The notes under the pieces were generated by a model. That model worked only from the letters and a program-made list of their open reading frames with translations. It was not told the origin of the DNA and did not search any database. From contig CM053243.1 in the NCBI GenBank assembly GCA_028583405.1, positions 35,181,420-35,245,419 of the forward strand: a stretch of DNA of 64,000 nucleotides. Reading direction: 5' to 3'. This document shows, one piece after another, positions 53,562 to 64,000 of this stretch. The stretch's first letter is position 1; each line of letters opens with the position of its first letter. The stretch is from Pogonophryne albipinna. Its lineage: Eukaryota > Chordata > Actinopteri > Perciformes > Artedidraconidae. The position numbers were made by a program, and so were the translations under genes.

Positions 53562-54341
53562 CTGAAGACGAGCACAGAATCACCGGAGTCACAAAACCGA
53601 ATCAAAAGTGTGCATGCAGGTTCCACCACCACCGCCCCCCCTAGCCCTCTGGCGTGTACTGGTCGGTTTCACAGAGAGCTGCTCTGCTAGGAGCCCCTCA
53701 TTAGAAGGGCACATAGTATAAGTGATCATCATTCGGCTCATGCTCCAGACCTCAGGCTATGATCTTCTGAGGAGTGACAGACAGGTCTGACAGCCCCGAT
53801 CCTGCCTGGCTCCTCTTTTATTCCCACACACTGATCAGCCCTTCCTCTGCGGCTTACTTCATGCTCATCACTCTCCACAGTTGTTTCTCGACAAAAGTGA
53901 TGCGCCTTGAACTTGACGAAGTGACACAGAGGGTAGTTTGCATCAACAAGGATTACATTCAAATTAGGATTTTACAAACGTTTCTCTTCAAACATATGTT
54001 TACATAGTCGACTCTTGTTTTGTTAAGTATGTTTTGAAAGGAAATACCTGGGTTTTGGTTAAATGTTAACTGATTAGGCAAGTCCAGACCTCGTGCTCTA
54101 AGACTCGAACCCTTTCCAATATCAACCAAGACCACAACTCTACCTCATCCTAACCAAGTATTGTGAGTGACGAAACATTAACACAAAAATATATGAGTCA
54201 TGCTTTAGTTGCTACAAGTGTGTATCATGTTGCAAGAACAGCTACTGTAGGAACGAGAAATGAAAAGCAATGTCTGTCAACATTTTGAAATGGTGTCCAG
54301 AAGAAACATTTTATGACTTTGCAAACATTCAAAACGATTCC

Positions 54342-54796
54342 TTAAAGGTGGGGTAGGCAAGTTTCAGAAACCGGCTCGAGATACACTTTTTGTTATATTC
54401 CATGGAATGCTCTTAACATCCCGATAGCAATGAATATTTTAAGTGCTTTGACAACAAATCCATGAAAAAATTTCATCTGTGGAAGCCGTAGTACTGTAAA
54501 AAGTACAACCGCCGGCTAAACGGATTGGATTGCCGCCCTGTCTATCTCGTGCATGCACAAAGGTGCCGTCAGTGGGCGTGCTGTCATTGGGCGTGCATTG
54601 CAGCAGTACTTCAATGACTAGCCAGCAACAGGCGGCCACTTTCACCAGTCTGCTGACGTCATGTGCGCGTTCATGTGTGTTGGAGGAGGTGCTCTGTAAG
54701 GAAGTCTGAAGGAAGGGGCGGATTCTTTTCGGCTGTGTACTTTCAAATTGTAGTGCACTCGAGCCGGTTTCTGAAACTTACCTACCCCACCTTTAA
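54342..54796. mobile_element. TTAA-flanked MITE, copy 2 (T2/Kolobok-like ends)
   Basis: TTAAAGGTGGGGTAGGCAAG and its inverse, with TTAA on both sides (54342-54345 and 54793-54796). The interior matches the 13422-13776 copy in opposite orientation (gtgtgttggaggagg; gttatattccatggaatgct) but is about 100 bp longer. It lies in the intron between the nell1 exons at 58486 and 53427. Confidence 0.8.
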
Positions 54797-57009
54797 TTTG
54801 TTGATCAAAAATTGTAAGTGAGGTGTTCCTCTCTAAATGCATATCCTATCATTACTGAATGGAAACGTTCCTGGTGCAGGAAGTCTCTCGATGATATTTC
54901 AGTAATGGGGATACTCTGGCAATTACCATGTGATGTGTTTGATCCCACAAGTCCCTCAAAGTAACCTTGTGCAGTATCTTGTTACTTAGAAATAAATATA
55001 ATTGTCTTTTTAACAACCTTTTCTGTTGAAAATCCACTAGCCTCAAGGTTCAGTTGGCATTCATCTGATGTTCACACTTCTTATCCAAAGAGTTATTTAT
55101 CTGTTATATAGGCCACTTCATCCATCAAAGCTTACTTACAGCCTTGAGTAGATGCTGCCGAGTTAGAATAAGACACCAGTACCACATCCATTCATACATC
55201 TATAAAAGAGATTAGTACTTTCTGACCCTCACAAAAACCATCAGAGTGCTGTTTCAAAGGCGGACAGGTAGGGGAATTCAAAGGTTCAATTGGTCTGAGC
55301 AGCGTAGGTCAACTCAGAAATTGTAGGCCCACTTAAGACCCTCAATGCCGCTCTGCCACTCTTCCTCAGCCCTCTCCACTCCTCTGAGACCTGCCCAGGC
55401 CACAGAGTCAAAAAGGGAGGGCTCTCCGTGGAATGATAGTCTTTTCAGTAAAATAGAAAAATCACAGAGGCTTTTTGCTTCATTTAGAGGAGTCCCATCG
55501 GGCTCCTGGGGAACTGCGTGAGCTTTGAGCGGTAGAGATGTGTCCTGTCAAAGCCCGAAACAAAATGTTTGAAATACAATTTCAAAGACCACCACCACGG
55601 AGGAATACCTATCCTGTACAACGCCAGCATCAAATGGCACAGTGATATCGCTCACAGGAGTCACAGCCTAATAGGCATGTATCTCCTCCGGTAGACACAT
55701 GAGGCAGAGAGACATGTGTGAAATAATAAAATAACAGCTAAACACAAAGTCTAAATGAATGGTGGCGATGAAAAAGGTGTATTTATTAGCTTTAATCTTA
55801 TTCATTTGCCTGCCTTTCTGAAGTCATGCATGTGTGGGTTCTGGGGCCAGAATGAATCAGTCTTGGGCCAACGAGTAATTAGGTAGATGTTGTTTGTAAT
55901 TTATAAATGGGTTATCTGCTGCCAAGTAATTATCATACATTTGCTGTAACAATGAAACAAACACACGCTCAAATGTCTAAACCTGTTGAATAATAAATTG
56001 ATTATCCAAATGAACAGGGACACTGATTCTTAAGGGGCGTTGCTGTTGATATTGAGCATTGCTTAATGTTGTTAAGATCACAATCAAGGTGTAAGCAGAA
56101 ATCTAAGCTATAGTACTGGATGTTGATGAGAACACTTTTATTTTTTATTAGGCTGAACTAACCTTTGAAAGATACAAAAATATATAGTTAATTGGTGTCT
56201 GTATCAATCCTTCATGTTGATTTCTACATTTTTTGGCATAAACCCGTAATATTGCTTCCTCTCACAAACACACAAGTATAACACCTGCACATTCTCCCAT
56301 GCATGCCATTGAGCATATCTTACTTTCATCTCGTCTTGCCTTGACATGACACAGTCAGGGCTGAGCACGTATTCACCTGGTGCTGAATTCCTCAATTCTC
56401 TCCACAGCAGAATGGCAGAGAGCCATTTAACGCTGGAGATGACTGTATCCCCCCCGCTGCGACCCGTGTGAGCAATGAGGTCAGGTGGCAATAACTCCAG
56501 GTGTGCTCATGTGAAGGATGATGCACGGACACAGCGGTAGGGTAATGTTCTTAATTTCACCCTTATTCACACCCAAAATTATTCTATAGCTCACTCGCCC
56601 GCTGAGATGTCCTTGCTTCATTCACTCCCACCTGATAGCACTCACTCATGCACGTAGAAATAGGCACTCACTCACATGCACACACGCAGAGAATTACACT
56701 CACACATATATGCAGATGTGTAGTCTCAAAAATGGTTCAAGCTCTCCCCTATGGCTCCACTGCAGAATGCACACCACCTGTTAGCCTCTTATTGTGTCTT
56801 TTCAGTTGCCTTTTCCTGACATCTTCCAGAACCATGAATGTATCTGTCCATCATACACTATGTGTGTGTATGCGTGTCATGAAAGGGATAGTGTCACAAT
56901 AATAGCGATACTAAAAAACCCACTATCAGATATTCATAGATCATTTTTGTGCAATACAGGAGCAAGCTTAATTACTAAATTAAAATGCAATATTATACAA
57001 TCAATACAT
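54797..57009. other. nell1 intron, non-coding
   Basis: No gene or repeat recognised. 55300-55700 is non-repetitive and GC-balanced and may be constrained. Confidence 0.4.
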
Positions 57010-57413
57010 TTGTATATTATGCTCATTTTCAGGTTGATGTTTGTATTTTGTGCTTCTCCTGTGACATTATTTATGAATAATAATGATTATACTGCCTCTG
57101 CCTAGCACCTCTTTTAACCCTGTGTCTGAAACCAGAGTCCAGTCTGCTCTGATTGGTCCGCCTCTTAGAGACGTCCCGTCCCTAAGCCTATCACGTACTA
57201 TATGTTGGAGCGCTAGCCAATAGAAGTATGAGTGTTAGTGTTAGGGAGGAAACAAAGAAGTCCAACTAAGGCGTTTCAGGCAGGTGGGGGAGTATATAGA
57301 AAAACTCCCTCTGGCTTCAACCTTGGATTTTAGCCTTTGTAGACTGTTGCTTTATAACACACTACAGGACAGGAAATGGAAAACCCCATGAAGCATAAAA
57401 AGGCCGCTTTAAA
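57010..57413. mobile_element. MITE of the 'TATTATGCTC' family
   Basis: The left part (tattatgctcattttcaggt ... tttgtattttgtgc) and right part (gaagcataaaaaggccgctttaa) resemble inverse ends. Internal phrases (gtcccgtccctaagcctatca) match the 15488-15719 copy. Non-coding. Confidence 0.6.
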
Positions 57414-58485
57414 AATTGAAAGTGCCCAAATTGGACGTAAGGGGCAAGGGAGTCATCGAGAGTAATACATACTTTATATCTAAGCAAGATCAATAGGTAA
57501 CAAAACCAGACTATATTACCACAGGGTGTTTTAATCTGCTTTATCATAGCACTGACGTGTTCTTAGTTTATCCTTAGTTGGTTTGAAGGGTAACGTTTGT
57601 CAGGCTGCTAACAATATATAAACGTGGAGATTGATCATCTTCTTATTTTAATCAAAAGGACATCAAATATGTTATCCACGTTATTGTTGGTAACTCATGG
57701 GAAATATATCCAAAAGATATAAAGGCACTTAAATCCTCAAACTTAAGCTTAAGATTTTCTCCCTAAAACACATTTCTGCTCTTCTTCAAATGAAGGTCTC
57801 TGAAGTTCCAGTTCCTGAAACTCAACAGTCAAAAGTTCCCCGACAAGCAAGTGGACATTGAGTTGAGGTTGTTTTGTAATTTCGATTCACAAGGTCACGC
57901 TCTACTCTTTGATGATTTCAGTCACATTTCCCTCTGAAATCGTTTTTCAAAGGAAAAACACGTTTTATTCAGACTGCAGAAAACAAAACGCTGAAAATAA
58001 ATAATGTAACTTTTCCGCACATTGATATGCTTTCGTGTTATTTTGTGGTCCTTTTAAACCCCCCTTAATCCTTGCACACAATAATAAATGGCAAAAGAAT
58101 GATATTTTCTAAAGACATGATTTGTATTCATTTTGTTTTTGTTTCCCAATAATAACTTCTAAAAATGAGATACTGACTTTAGAGGAAACAACGCACTTCA
58201 ATGAAGGAAGAAAATAAATCAAAGGATTCAGCTGCCTCCGGCTGTAGTGGAGAAGGAAGTTATGTATTCATTTTCATATATTTATGTATTTGCATGACAG
58301 CTACAACTGGGAAAGTGGATCCTTTAGCTTTAAATATTTCATAACACTGACAACTTTATGCATATTAAGTGTTTTTTTCTTTTATCTCTAAAGTCTACTA
58401 AAGAGCATAAATATACCATTTGAGCACATTATAAATCTATTAAATTGTTAAACAGTCTTTGTTGGGGGTCATTTCTTTGTGTTAC
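57414..58485. other. nell1 intron, non-coding
   Basis: AT-rich with no recognised gene, repeat or motif. Confidence 0.45.
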
Positions 58486-58568
58486 CTTCAGGGTCATCTT
58501 GGCCAGTAGCTCCTGAAGGTCCATGATGCCTTGCACCAGGCTCAGGAAATCACTGCAGGTCGGACAGG
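58486..58568 (-). CDS. nell1: nell1 exon: coiled coil
   Basis: The 83-bp exon has a cattgag acceptor preceded by a pyrimidine tract, and a GTAAC donor. It completes a Thr codon and encodes CPTCSDFLSLVQGIMDLQEL then LAKMTLK, the CxxC hinge and heptad helix between the laminin-G domain and VWC1. It ends in phase 0, continuing to LNYAETRL. Confidence 0.94.
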
Positions 58569-59070
58569 CTCAATGGAGGAAAAGGAAATCACCAAGACAG
58601 ATACAAAGAGAAGAAGAAAAAGGGAAGTATTTAGATAGGAGATAAACAGAGTGGCAAACAGAAACGGAAGCCTAACACATCTGTTGACTCTTTGTCTAAG
58701 TCATGTGTCTGGTATTAGTATCAATAATAAAGCGACATGGTGTGATGACATGCCTTATTGATTAGAAACAGAGAGAGTGGCACAGCGGTGGCCTTGTTTC
58801 TCAATCAGTTTGACAGCAAACAGATGGAGAAACAAGGCGGGGAGAAAGAACGCTGCACTGAATCTGAATTATAGCAAAATGAAGATAAAATGAAGGGAAC
58901 ATTGTTTGTGATCAGCAGGGAGAGGTCACCACCAGCTGACACATGGCTTATTATAGTCCAATTTGATAAAAGGTACACAGTAATGGGGCGTGTTATTTTT
59001 TAAAATTCAACTTTTTACTCTCGGAGAGGGTTGGGAACACTATGTGCGTCTGTGTCATCATGATACTCAC

Positions 59071-59143
59071 TGCGGTTAAGGTTGGGGCACTGCGTGATGT
59101 AGCCGTTTGGAGCGAATATCAGCTTCACATCCTGGATAACACC
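59071..59143 (-). CDS. nell1: nell1 exon: end of laminin-G/TSPN domain
   Basis: The 73-bp exon lies between ttcctag and GTGAGT. It encodes GVIQDVKLIFAPNGYITQCP then NLNR, the final strand of the N-terminal laminin-G/thrombospondin-N-like domain and the linker to the CPTC hinge. It starts in phase 0 and ends one base into Thr. Earlier exons were not found between here and the window end, so the next intron exceeds 4.8 kb. Confidence 0.95.
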
Positions 59144-60930
59144 CTAGGAACACAGAGGGAACGGGAGCAGGGATACGACAGAAAGAGACAATGAGACGTA
59201 TGGATCGGCAAGATCATAAGCTAGACCTTTGGATGCGATGGCCAAAAACACAGACAAGCAAAAGAGAGTCTACAGTCAAGTAAGCAGCTCTGTAATGATG
59301 AACTTACAGTAAGTCCAGAGAGGCTTTTATCAAAAATAAAACATCAGTAATGCTAGCATACTGATGTTTGGATTCATCATGTTTAAGTCTGAGAGTAACA
59401 AAAGGCCTTTGGATACTTCATGCAGGATTGATGAAAGTTGGAACAGTACACACTTGTGTAACGATCCAGTTAATAAAGGTAGAGATAGTCACAAAGACTG
59501 TATAACAAGTGGGCGTAGTCACCATTGCATCACTGTTTTGTTGACCATGTCTTTGCATTTTGGCCATCACCCTCTTTGTTTTTTGGATTTGTAACAATGA
59601 TACTGCGAGAAGGTGGAGCTAAATACAATCGAATGCTGAGCATAACATTTTAAATGGGCAAATGTTACCATTAACTCTCATGAACTAAGACACATCTTTG
59701 AAAGGATTAAGGCTATGAGATGAAAAAACAGAACACGGCAAAACCGAAATAACAATGTGTGGTAGTGACCTGTCAATCACAAGGTGGCCAAGCCTTTTAC
59801 AATGCTCTGCATTATTGTATATTTTTCTCTAAATGGAACAAAAATTTACAAAATTAAATGTATTTGGTTATGAGGAAGACTTGAACACAGAGATGGAGAC
59901 CACAAACCAATAAGAATTTGTTTTACTGATGTAAGAAATTATGTATCAGAATGATATATCTGAAAGTGGTTGTATTTTAGAAATGGTGAAAAAACACCAC
60001 AGAATTGTTTTAAAAAGAAACCTATTTTCACACAAGTGTTCCACACAATCCATTCCTAAATGAACACGGCAAATGTACTTCGCACATAGGCATAAGTAAG
60101 TGGCCTATAACCAATACAGTTCTCTCCTTTAACGGACTGGCTGTCAATCACTCTGAATGACAGGCTCCATAAGTGCAGGGGTGGTAAATGGAAGGCGACA
60201 ACAATCTCGGAAAAAAGGTTCAGTCTCTAATGGAAAAGCAAACTTGTAAAACACTGGGGTGCCCACACACACACAGAAATAGGGGTAGTATACATTCACC
60301 ATTCCTTCAATGTGTCTACTGAAAACATGCTGGAGACATTATAATTTACCATCTGAAGCACAGTTGGCATCAACTCGGCCCCATGCCTTATGTGAAATCC
60401 ATTTACAGTGCATTTTGTTGGCCTGGATACAAGCAACACCTGCCTTAATTTCAAAACAAGACACAGGGAGAGGGAGCCTCGAGGCATGAGCTTGCAGCAC
60501 AGATGGAGAACAAACACACTCACACACACACACACACAGAGGCTGTGTGAGCAGTAGATGGGGAAGAAGAGATTGTCACTCAGAATGAAAATGAGGGTGT
60601 AGATCACAGATGCCGGTCCCAGTGGTGTAATGTAGGGGCCTTGACCACACATCACTGTCAATGATCGGTGCGTAATTTGAACTGAAGTCATAAAATCTCT
60701 CTTGCTCTCAAACACACATGAATTTCCTGCTTCTGCTAAAGCCTATGGAAGAAGTTTTTCAGTTGCAGCATTAATAAGGAATAATGTGTTTTGCTAAAAT
60801 GGTGAGACAAGTCCAATTTCCCAAGTTATCTTTTCTATTGTGTTTTTCTCTGCACAATAGAACATTGGATTTTAAATGAATGGAGTTAAAATTGCTGACT
60901 CTCTACCTTAAAGCTGCACAAATCAATATT
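59144..60930. other. nell1 intron, non-coding
   Basis: No exon recognised. There are short CA runs at 60265 and 60515. The Cys/Val-rich ORF near 60500 on the minus strand comes from the CA run. Confidence 0.45.
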
Positions 60931-61313
60931 GAGTGCCTTAGTGACGCGTCCTAAAACCCGGAAGTAAGCTGCGCATGGGTTCCTTCGACAAACAAGCAAT
61001 GCAATTTCTCCATAGGATTTTGGAAAATAGCTCGAAATAAGGTCTGTGGTTCACACACATTTAAGAGACAGATCACGTTTTGTTCAGTCGGATAATCTCC
61101 ACGTCTACCCTACTTTTGTAATTTTCGAATCATAAATCTATCGATCATAAATCTATCAATTAGATTTATGATTCGAAAATTAAATGTGTGTCAACCACAG
61201 ACCTTATTTCGAGCTATTTTCCAAAATCCTATGGAGAAATTGCATTGCTTGTTTGTCGAAGGAACCCATGCGCAGCTTACTTCTGGGTTTTAGGACGCGT
61301 CACTGTGGCACAC
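60931..61313. mobile_element. Foldback element, compact near-perfect palindrome
   Basis: The left (gagtgccttagtgacgcgtc) and right (gacgcgtcactgtggcac) ends are inverse and the arms meet at a centre made of aatctatcgatcataaatct and its complement. About 190 bp pairs on each side. This is the simplest form of the family also present inside the PGBD intron. Confidence 0.85.
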
Positions 61314-61874
61314 TGAAACAAAGGACAACATTTAATATAAAATACCTCTCTAAAAATGATGAATCCACAGAGAATCACGGCCAACTCTGCCGATATTTTT
61401 TTAAGCTTCTTTTATTCACTTTTCTTTTAGGTTTAGTTGGACTCAGTCTCACCACTTCCAATAAATGACAGCTGTTTCTAGCCTACCTCTAAATATGGAG
61501 TATTTGAACTGCCTGCACCAAATGGCAGAGAGACAAACCTAGTGTCTAGCTGAAAAGCTCATCTTATGTGGATGGTATCATATTGGGAAAGGCAGTTCTT
61601 TAACATGATTGTTTCAGAGATTTGAGAAAAAACTAACAAAAGTAATGTCCCAAAACTCACAGGTAGTAATGTAGTCTTGAATAGATATAATATATATATA
61701 GAACAGCCTTTTTGTGTGGTTATATTTGTAAAAGAAAGAGATGCTTTCATACTTTTGAAAAATATTGGGCATTAGACAAGGTACGATTTAAATCTGGATT
61801 GGTTTAAGGTTTGGTTATGTCTAATGCTGGGAATAAATACAGCCAATGGGGATCCTTACAATAACAACCAATGA

Positions 61875-61905
<31 letters not shown>

Positions 61906-62811
61906 TGTGTGTGTGTGTGTGTTTGTTTGTGTTTGTTTGTGTGTGGTGTGGCCTTATGTACATTTGTATGCATAATTTGTTTCTTTGTGTCCCCACATTT
62001 GTTTCACATTCATTTTAAATGATCTTTACTTGACTGTCTGCATGCTGTACAGTCATAATTCCCAGTCATCTTGTTTATTATAGCAACAATAGGCCAGAGC
62101 CAGGCATATTTGGCCAGCAATTCGCCTTCAGGCAACATTGACGGAGGTTTATTATCCTGGGTAAGGCTTTATCCTGTGATTCTATTTTCTCAATTTGATC
62201 ATGCACAACATGACCTTTCCTTGGTCTAGCTTGGTCTGAAGACTTAACCTCCACCTGTGGTTCATCTCCGAGGACTACACCAGCATCAACACTCATTAAA
62301 AAAAACGTGTGAGAGGGGAGAGACATAAGACAGATGAACAGAGAGAAAGACAGATGAAAAGGATAATGTTTTTGACAATCTCCCCAGAGTAATGTACTTG
62401 TTCACATGTTCATGCTCGGTTTGACACAGACAAACTATTTGCCATCAAAACCCAACATTTTGATGGACAGTTATGAATTAGCTCACACAGTTCAACAGAT
62501 GTGTTAGTAATGGATTGTCAAGCTAAGTGACAAAAATAAAATGCAACATGCAGTGATAAGGGGAGCTCAAAAGCACACACAGCATTTTGTTTTGAGGAGG
62601 TCATCAAAGCAACTGAGGTTTTAAGGCATAGCAGCAACATTGTTTTTAGAGGGTCAATGAAGTTGACATTTTGCTGTGCATTTTATATGTAGCTATCAGC
62701 TATCAAATTACAGCTTATGCTTGCAAACCTGAAAAAGGCATGCTCTACCACTTAAAGCGTTTTAGAAATGCTGAATTCAAATGGATGGGGCAAATGTGTG
62801 CCTTCTTCAGA
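61314..62811. other. nell1 intron with (GT)n tracts
   Basis: No gene recognised. A compound GT/GTTT microsatellite lies at about 61874-61944. Confidence 0.5.
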
Positions 62812-63127
62812 AACGCATCCTACACACGGTTCTGTTGGAAGCTTCAACGGAGACGCTTCCCATTCACGTTGAATGGGGTGACGTCACGCTTTGCAGAACT
62901 GAATTGTGGTTCCGTTGCTTCGCTTTGTCTGCGTTGCTCGCAGTGAAAGTTGAGAAAAGTTCAACTTTTCAAGCGTTGACGGAAGCGCCAGCCAATCAAA
63001 TCATATGCCAGTAAAAGCGCTAGACAGGGCGGGAGAATAATGTGATTGGTTGTTGGTCGTTAACCCCAAGCGCCAGATACGCCCACCGGCAAGCGTCAAC
63101 GCGACGGAACTGTGTGTAGGTTGCGTT
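62812..63127. mobile_element. MITE with AACGCA-CCTACACAC ends
   Basis: The left end aacgcatcctacacacggtt is an imperfect inverse of the right end aactgtgtgtaggttgcgtt. The interior contains cagccaatcaaatca and gtgattggttgttggtcg. A partial copy is at 1-116. The TSD is not certain. Non-coding. Confidence 0.7.
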
Positions 63128-63192
63128 ACGTGTGTTACCTTGTCATACTTTGGGTAAACGGATACACAAAATACTCAAATATAAACTGTCAA

Positions 63193-63270
63193 TTAAAGAG
63201 GGCATATCATGCTCATTTTCAGGTTTCATATTTGTATTTAGTGCTTCTGTAACACGTTTACATGTTTAAG
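63193..63270. mobile_element. Left end of a 'TATTATGCTC' family MITE
   Basis: TTAAAGAGGGCATATCATGC, then tcattttcaggtttcatatt, matches the family end, but no right end follows. Truncated copy. Confidence 0.55.
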
Positions 63271-64000
63271 GCCCAATCCCAAACCACGCCCTACACCTAT
63301 ACACCCCCTCCGTGACAAAGTGAACTCCGTGGAGTGACACTCGCAGCTCAACGAGGCTCCCTCCTGTCAGATGGAGGGAGTAAATACAGCAGCAAGCTTT
63401 GGGACGACCTCCCCTCTCTCCGGCAGAAACAGGAAATGCCGTAACTGTATATAACAACGGTTTCAAATCAGCATCTCTTAGACAACACATTTAAATTAAT
63501 AACTAAAATAAAACTCCAAACATCTTTAATTGTGTTACCTTTTTGTAAAGCTCTTTTAGTTTTAAACCTGATGTTTACAAGCTTCTTAGTTTTTGCAACT
63601 GTCTGTAAATATACACAACTTTATAATAAAATGCACACATTTACCTTTTTCTAGACTAAACACAGGTACGATCCTAAGTTAAAAACATATGAGGTTATCA
63701 TGAGGTTGTTAACATCGCAGTTTATCAGTGGATGTTTGCTGGAACTGTTTGTAAACAGCGTGTTTCCTGACGGACACACACTCTAAAAAGTCATTCAGGG
63801 AACCTTTCACCTCCACTTAATTAAATGCATGGTTTGCAAGATACACATTTGGATTAATTGATTTAGATAAACATTTGAAGTTGCAAACATTAATTTATAA
63901 GTTGTGTTGACGTAATAATGTTGGTAATTACATCAACTTAATATTGTGTGTAATTTGAACTCTGATTTCTGCGTTAATTGACTTAAAACAAAATTCAAGT
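63271..64000. other. Non-coding end of window
   Basis: A GC-richer block (63270-63435, starting ggcccaatcccaaacc) may be another interspersed repeat. The rest is AT-rich with nothing recognised. Confidence 0.4.

Noticed and set aside
60296..60715. 139-codon minus ORF
   Set aside because: Driven by a short CA run; no family resemblance, and not a nell1 exon.

Overview
The window is vertebrate nuclear DNA, almost certainly from a ray-finned (teleost) fish. Coding is sparse and split by introns, the (CA)n tracts are very long, and tRNA-derived SINEs, L2-type LINE tails and TTAA- or TA-flanked foldback MITEs are typical of fish. No bacterial-style operons, rRNA genes or CRISPR arrays are visible.

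Host gene: seven consecutive exons of nell1 (secreted NELL/thrombospondin-like glycoprotein) lie on the minus strand between 59143 and 45285. They join in frame at every junction, 697 bp or 232 codons plus one base. They run from the end of the laminin-G/TSPN domain through the coiled coil and two VWC modules to the first EGF repeat. The EGF2 exon was not found, so the next intron appears to reach the window start and exceed 45 kb. Everything from 1 to 45284 is then probably intron of nell1.

Nested gene: on the opposite strand inside that intron is an intact piggyBac-transposase-derived gene (PGBD4-like). A short acidic exon 1 (4473-4594) and a large exon 2 (9160-11110) join in phase to give 690 codons with all expected DDD-type catalytic aspartates and a C-terminal Cys-rich zinc module. 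The 4.6 kb intron between them is packed with nested mobile elements: foldback elements, an L2 LINE tail, a hAT with a perfect 8-bp TSD, and a ~590-bp-arm inverted repeat.

Mobile-element landscape: 11.9-18.2 kb holds several MITEs, one of them a 1-kb foldback with tandem repeats in its arms and a SINE inserted into it. 20.9-23.3 kb is a degraded APE-type LINE (minus). 23.3-24.4 kb is a hAT MITE with a perfect TSD. 24.9-25.6 kb is a long-TIR TA-flanked MITE with telomere-like repeats at its core. 29.3-31.5 kb is a C-terminal fragment of a restriction-like-endonuclease LINE sandwiched between two ~240 bp (CA)n tracts. 33.1-36.1 kb is a 3016-bp element with ~500-bp TIRs and a 7-bp TSD. 39.0-40.0 kb is a 1-kb hAT-like element, and 42.8-43.4 kb a LINE C-terminus. 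More MITEs lie between the nell1 exons and toward the window end. The remaining sequence is single-copy-looking intronic DNA with a few candidate conserved non-coding blocks.

The most unusual items are the phase-matched split piggyBac gene nested antisense in nell1, and the RLE LINE bracketed by two long (CA)n tracts, which suggests microsatellite-targeted insertion. Positions were read by eye; boundaries of decayed repeats are approximate.
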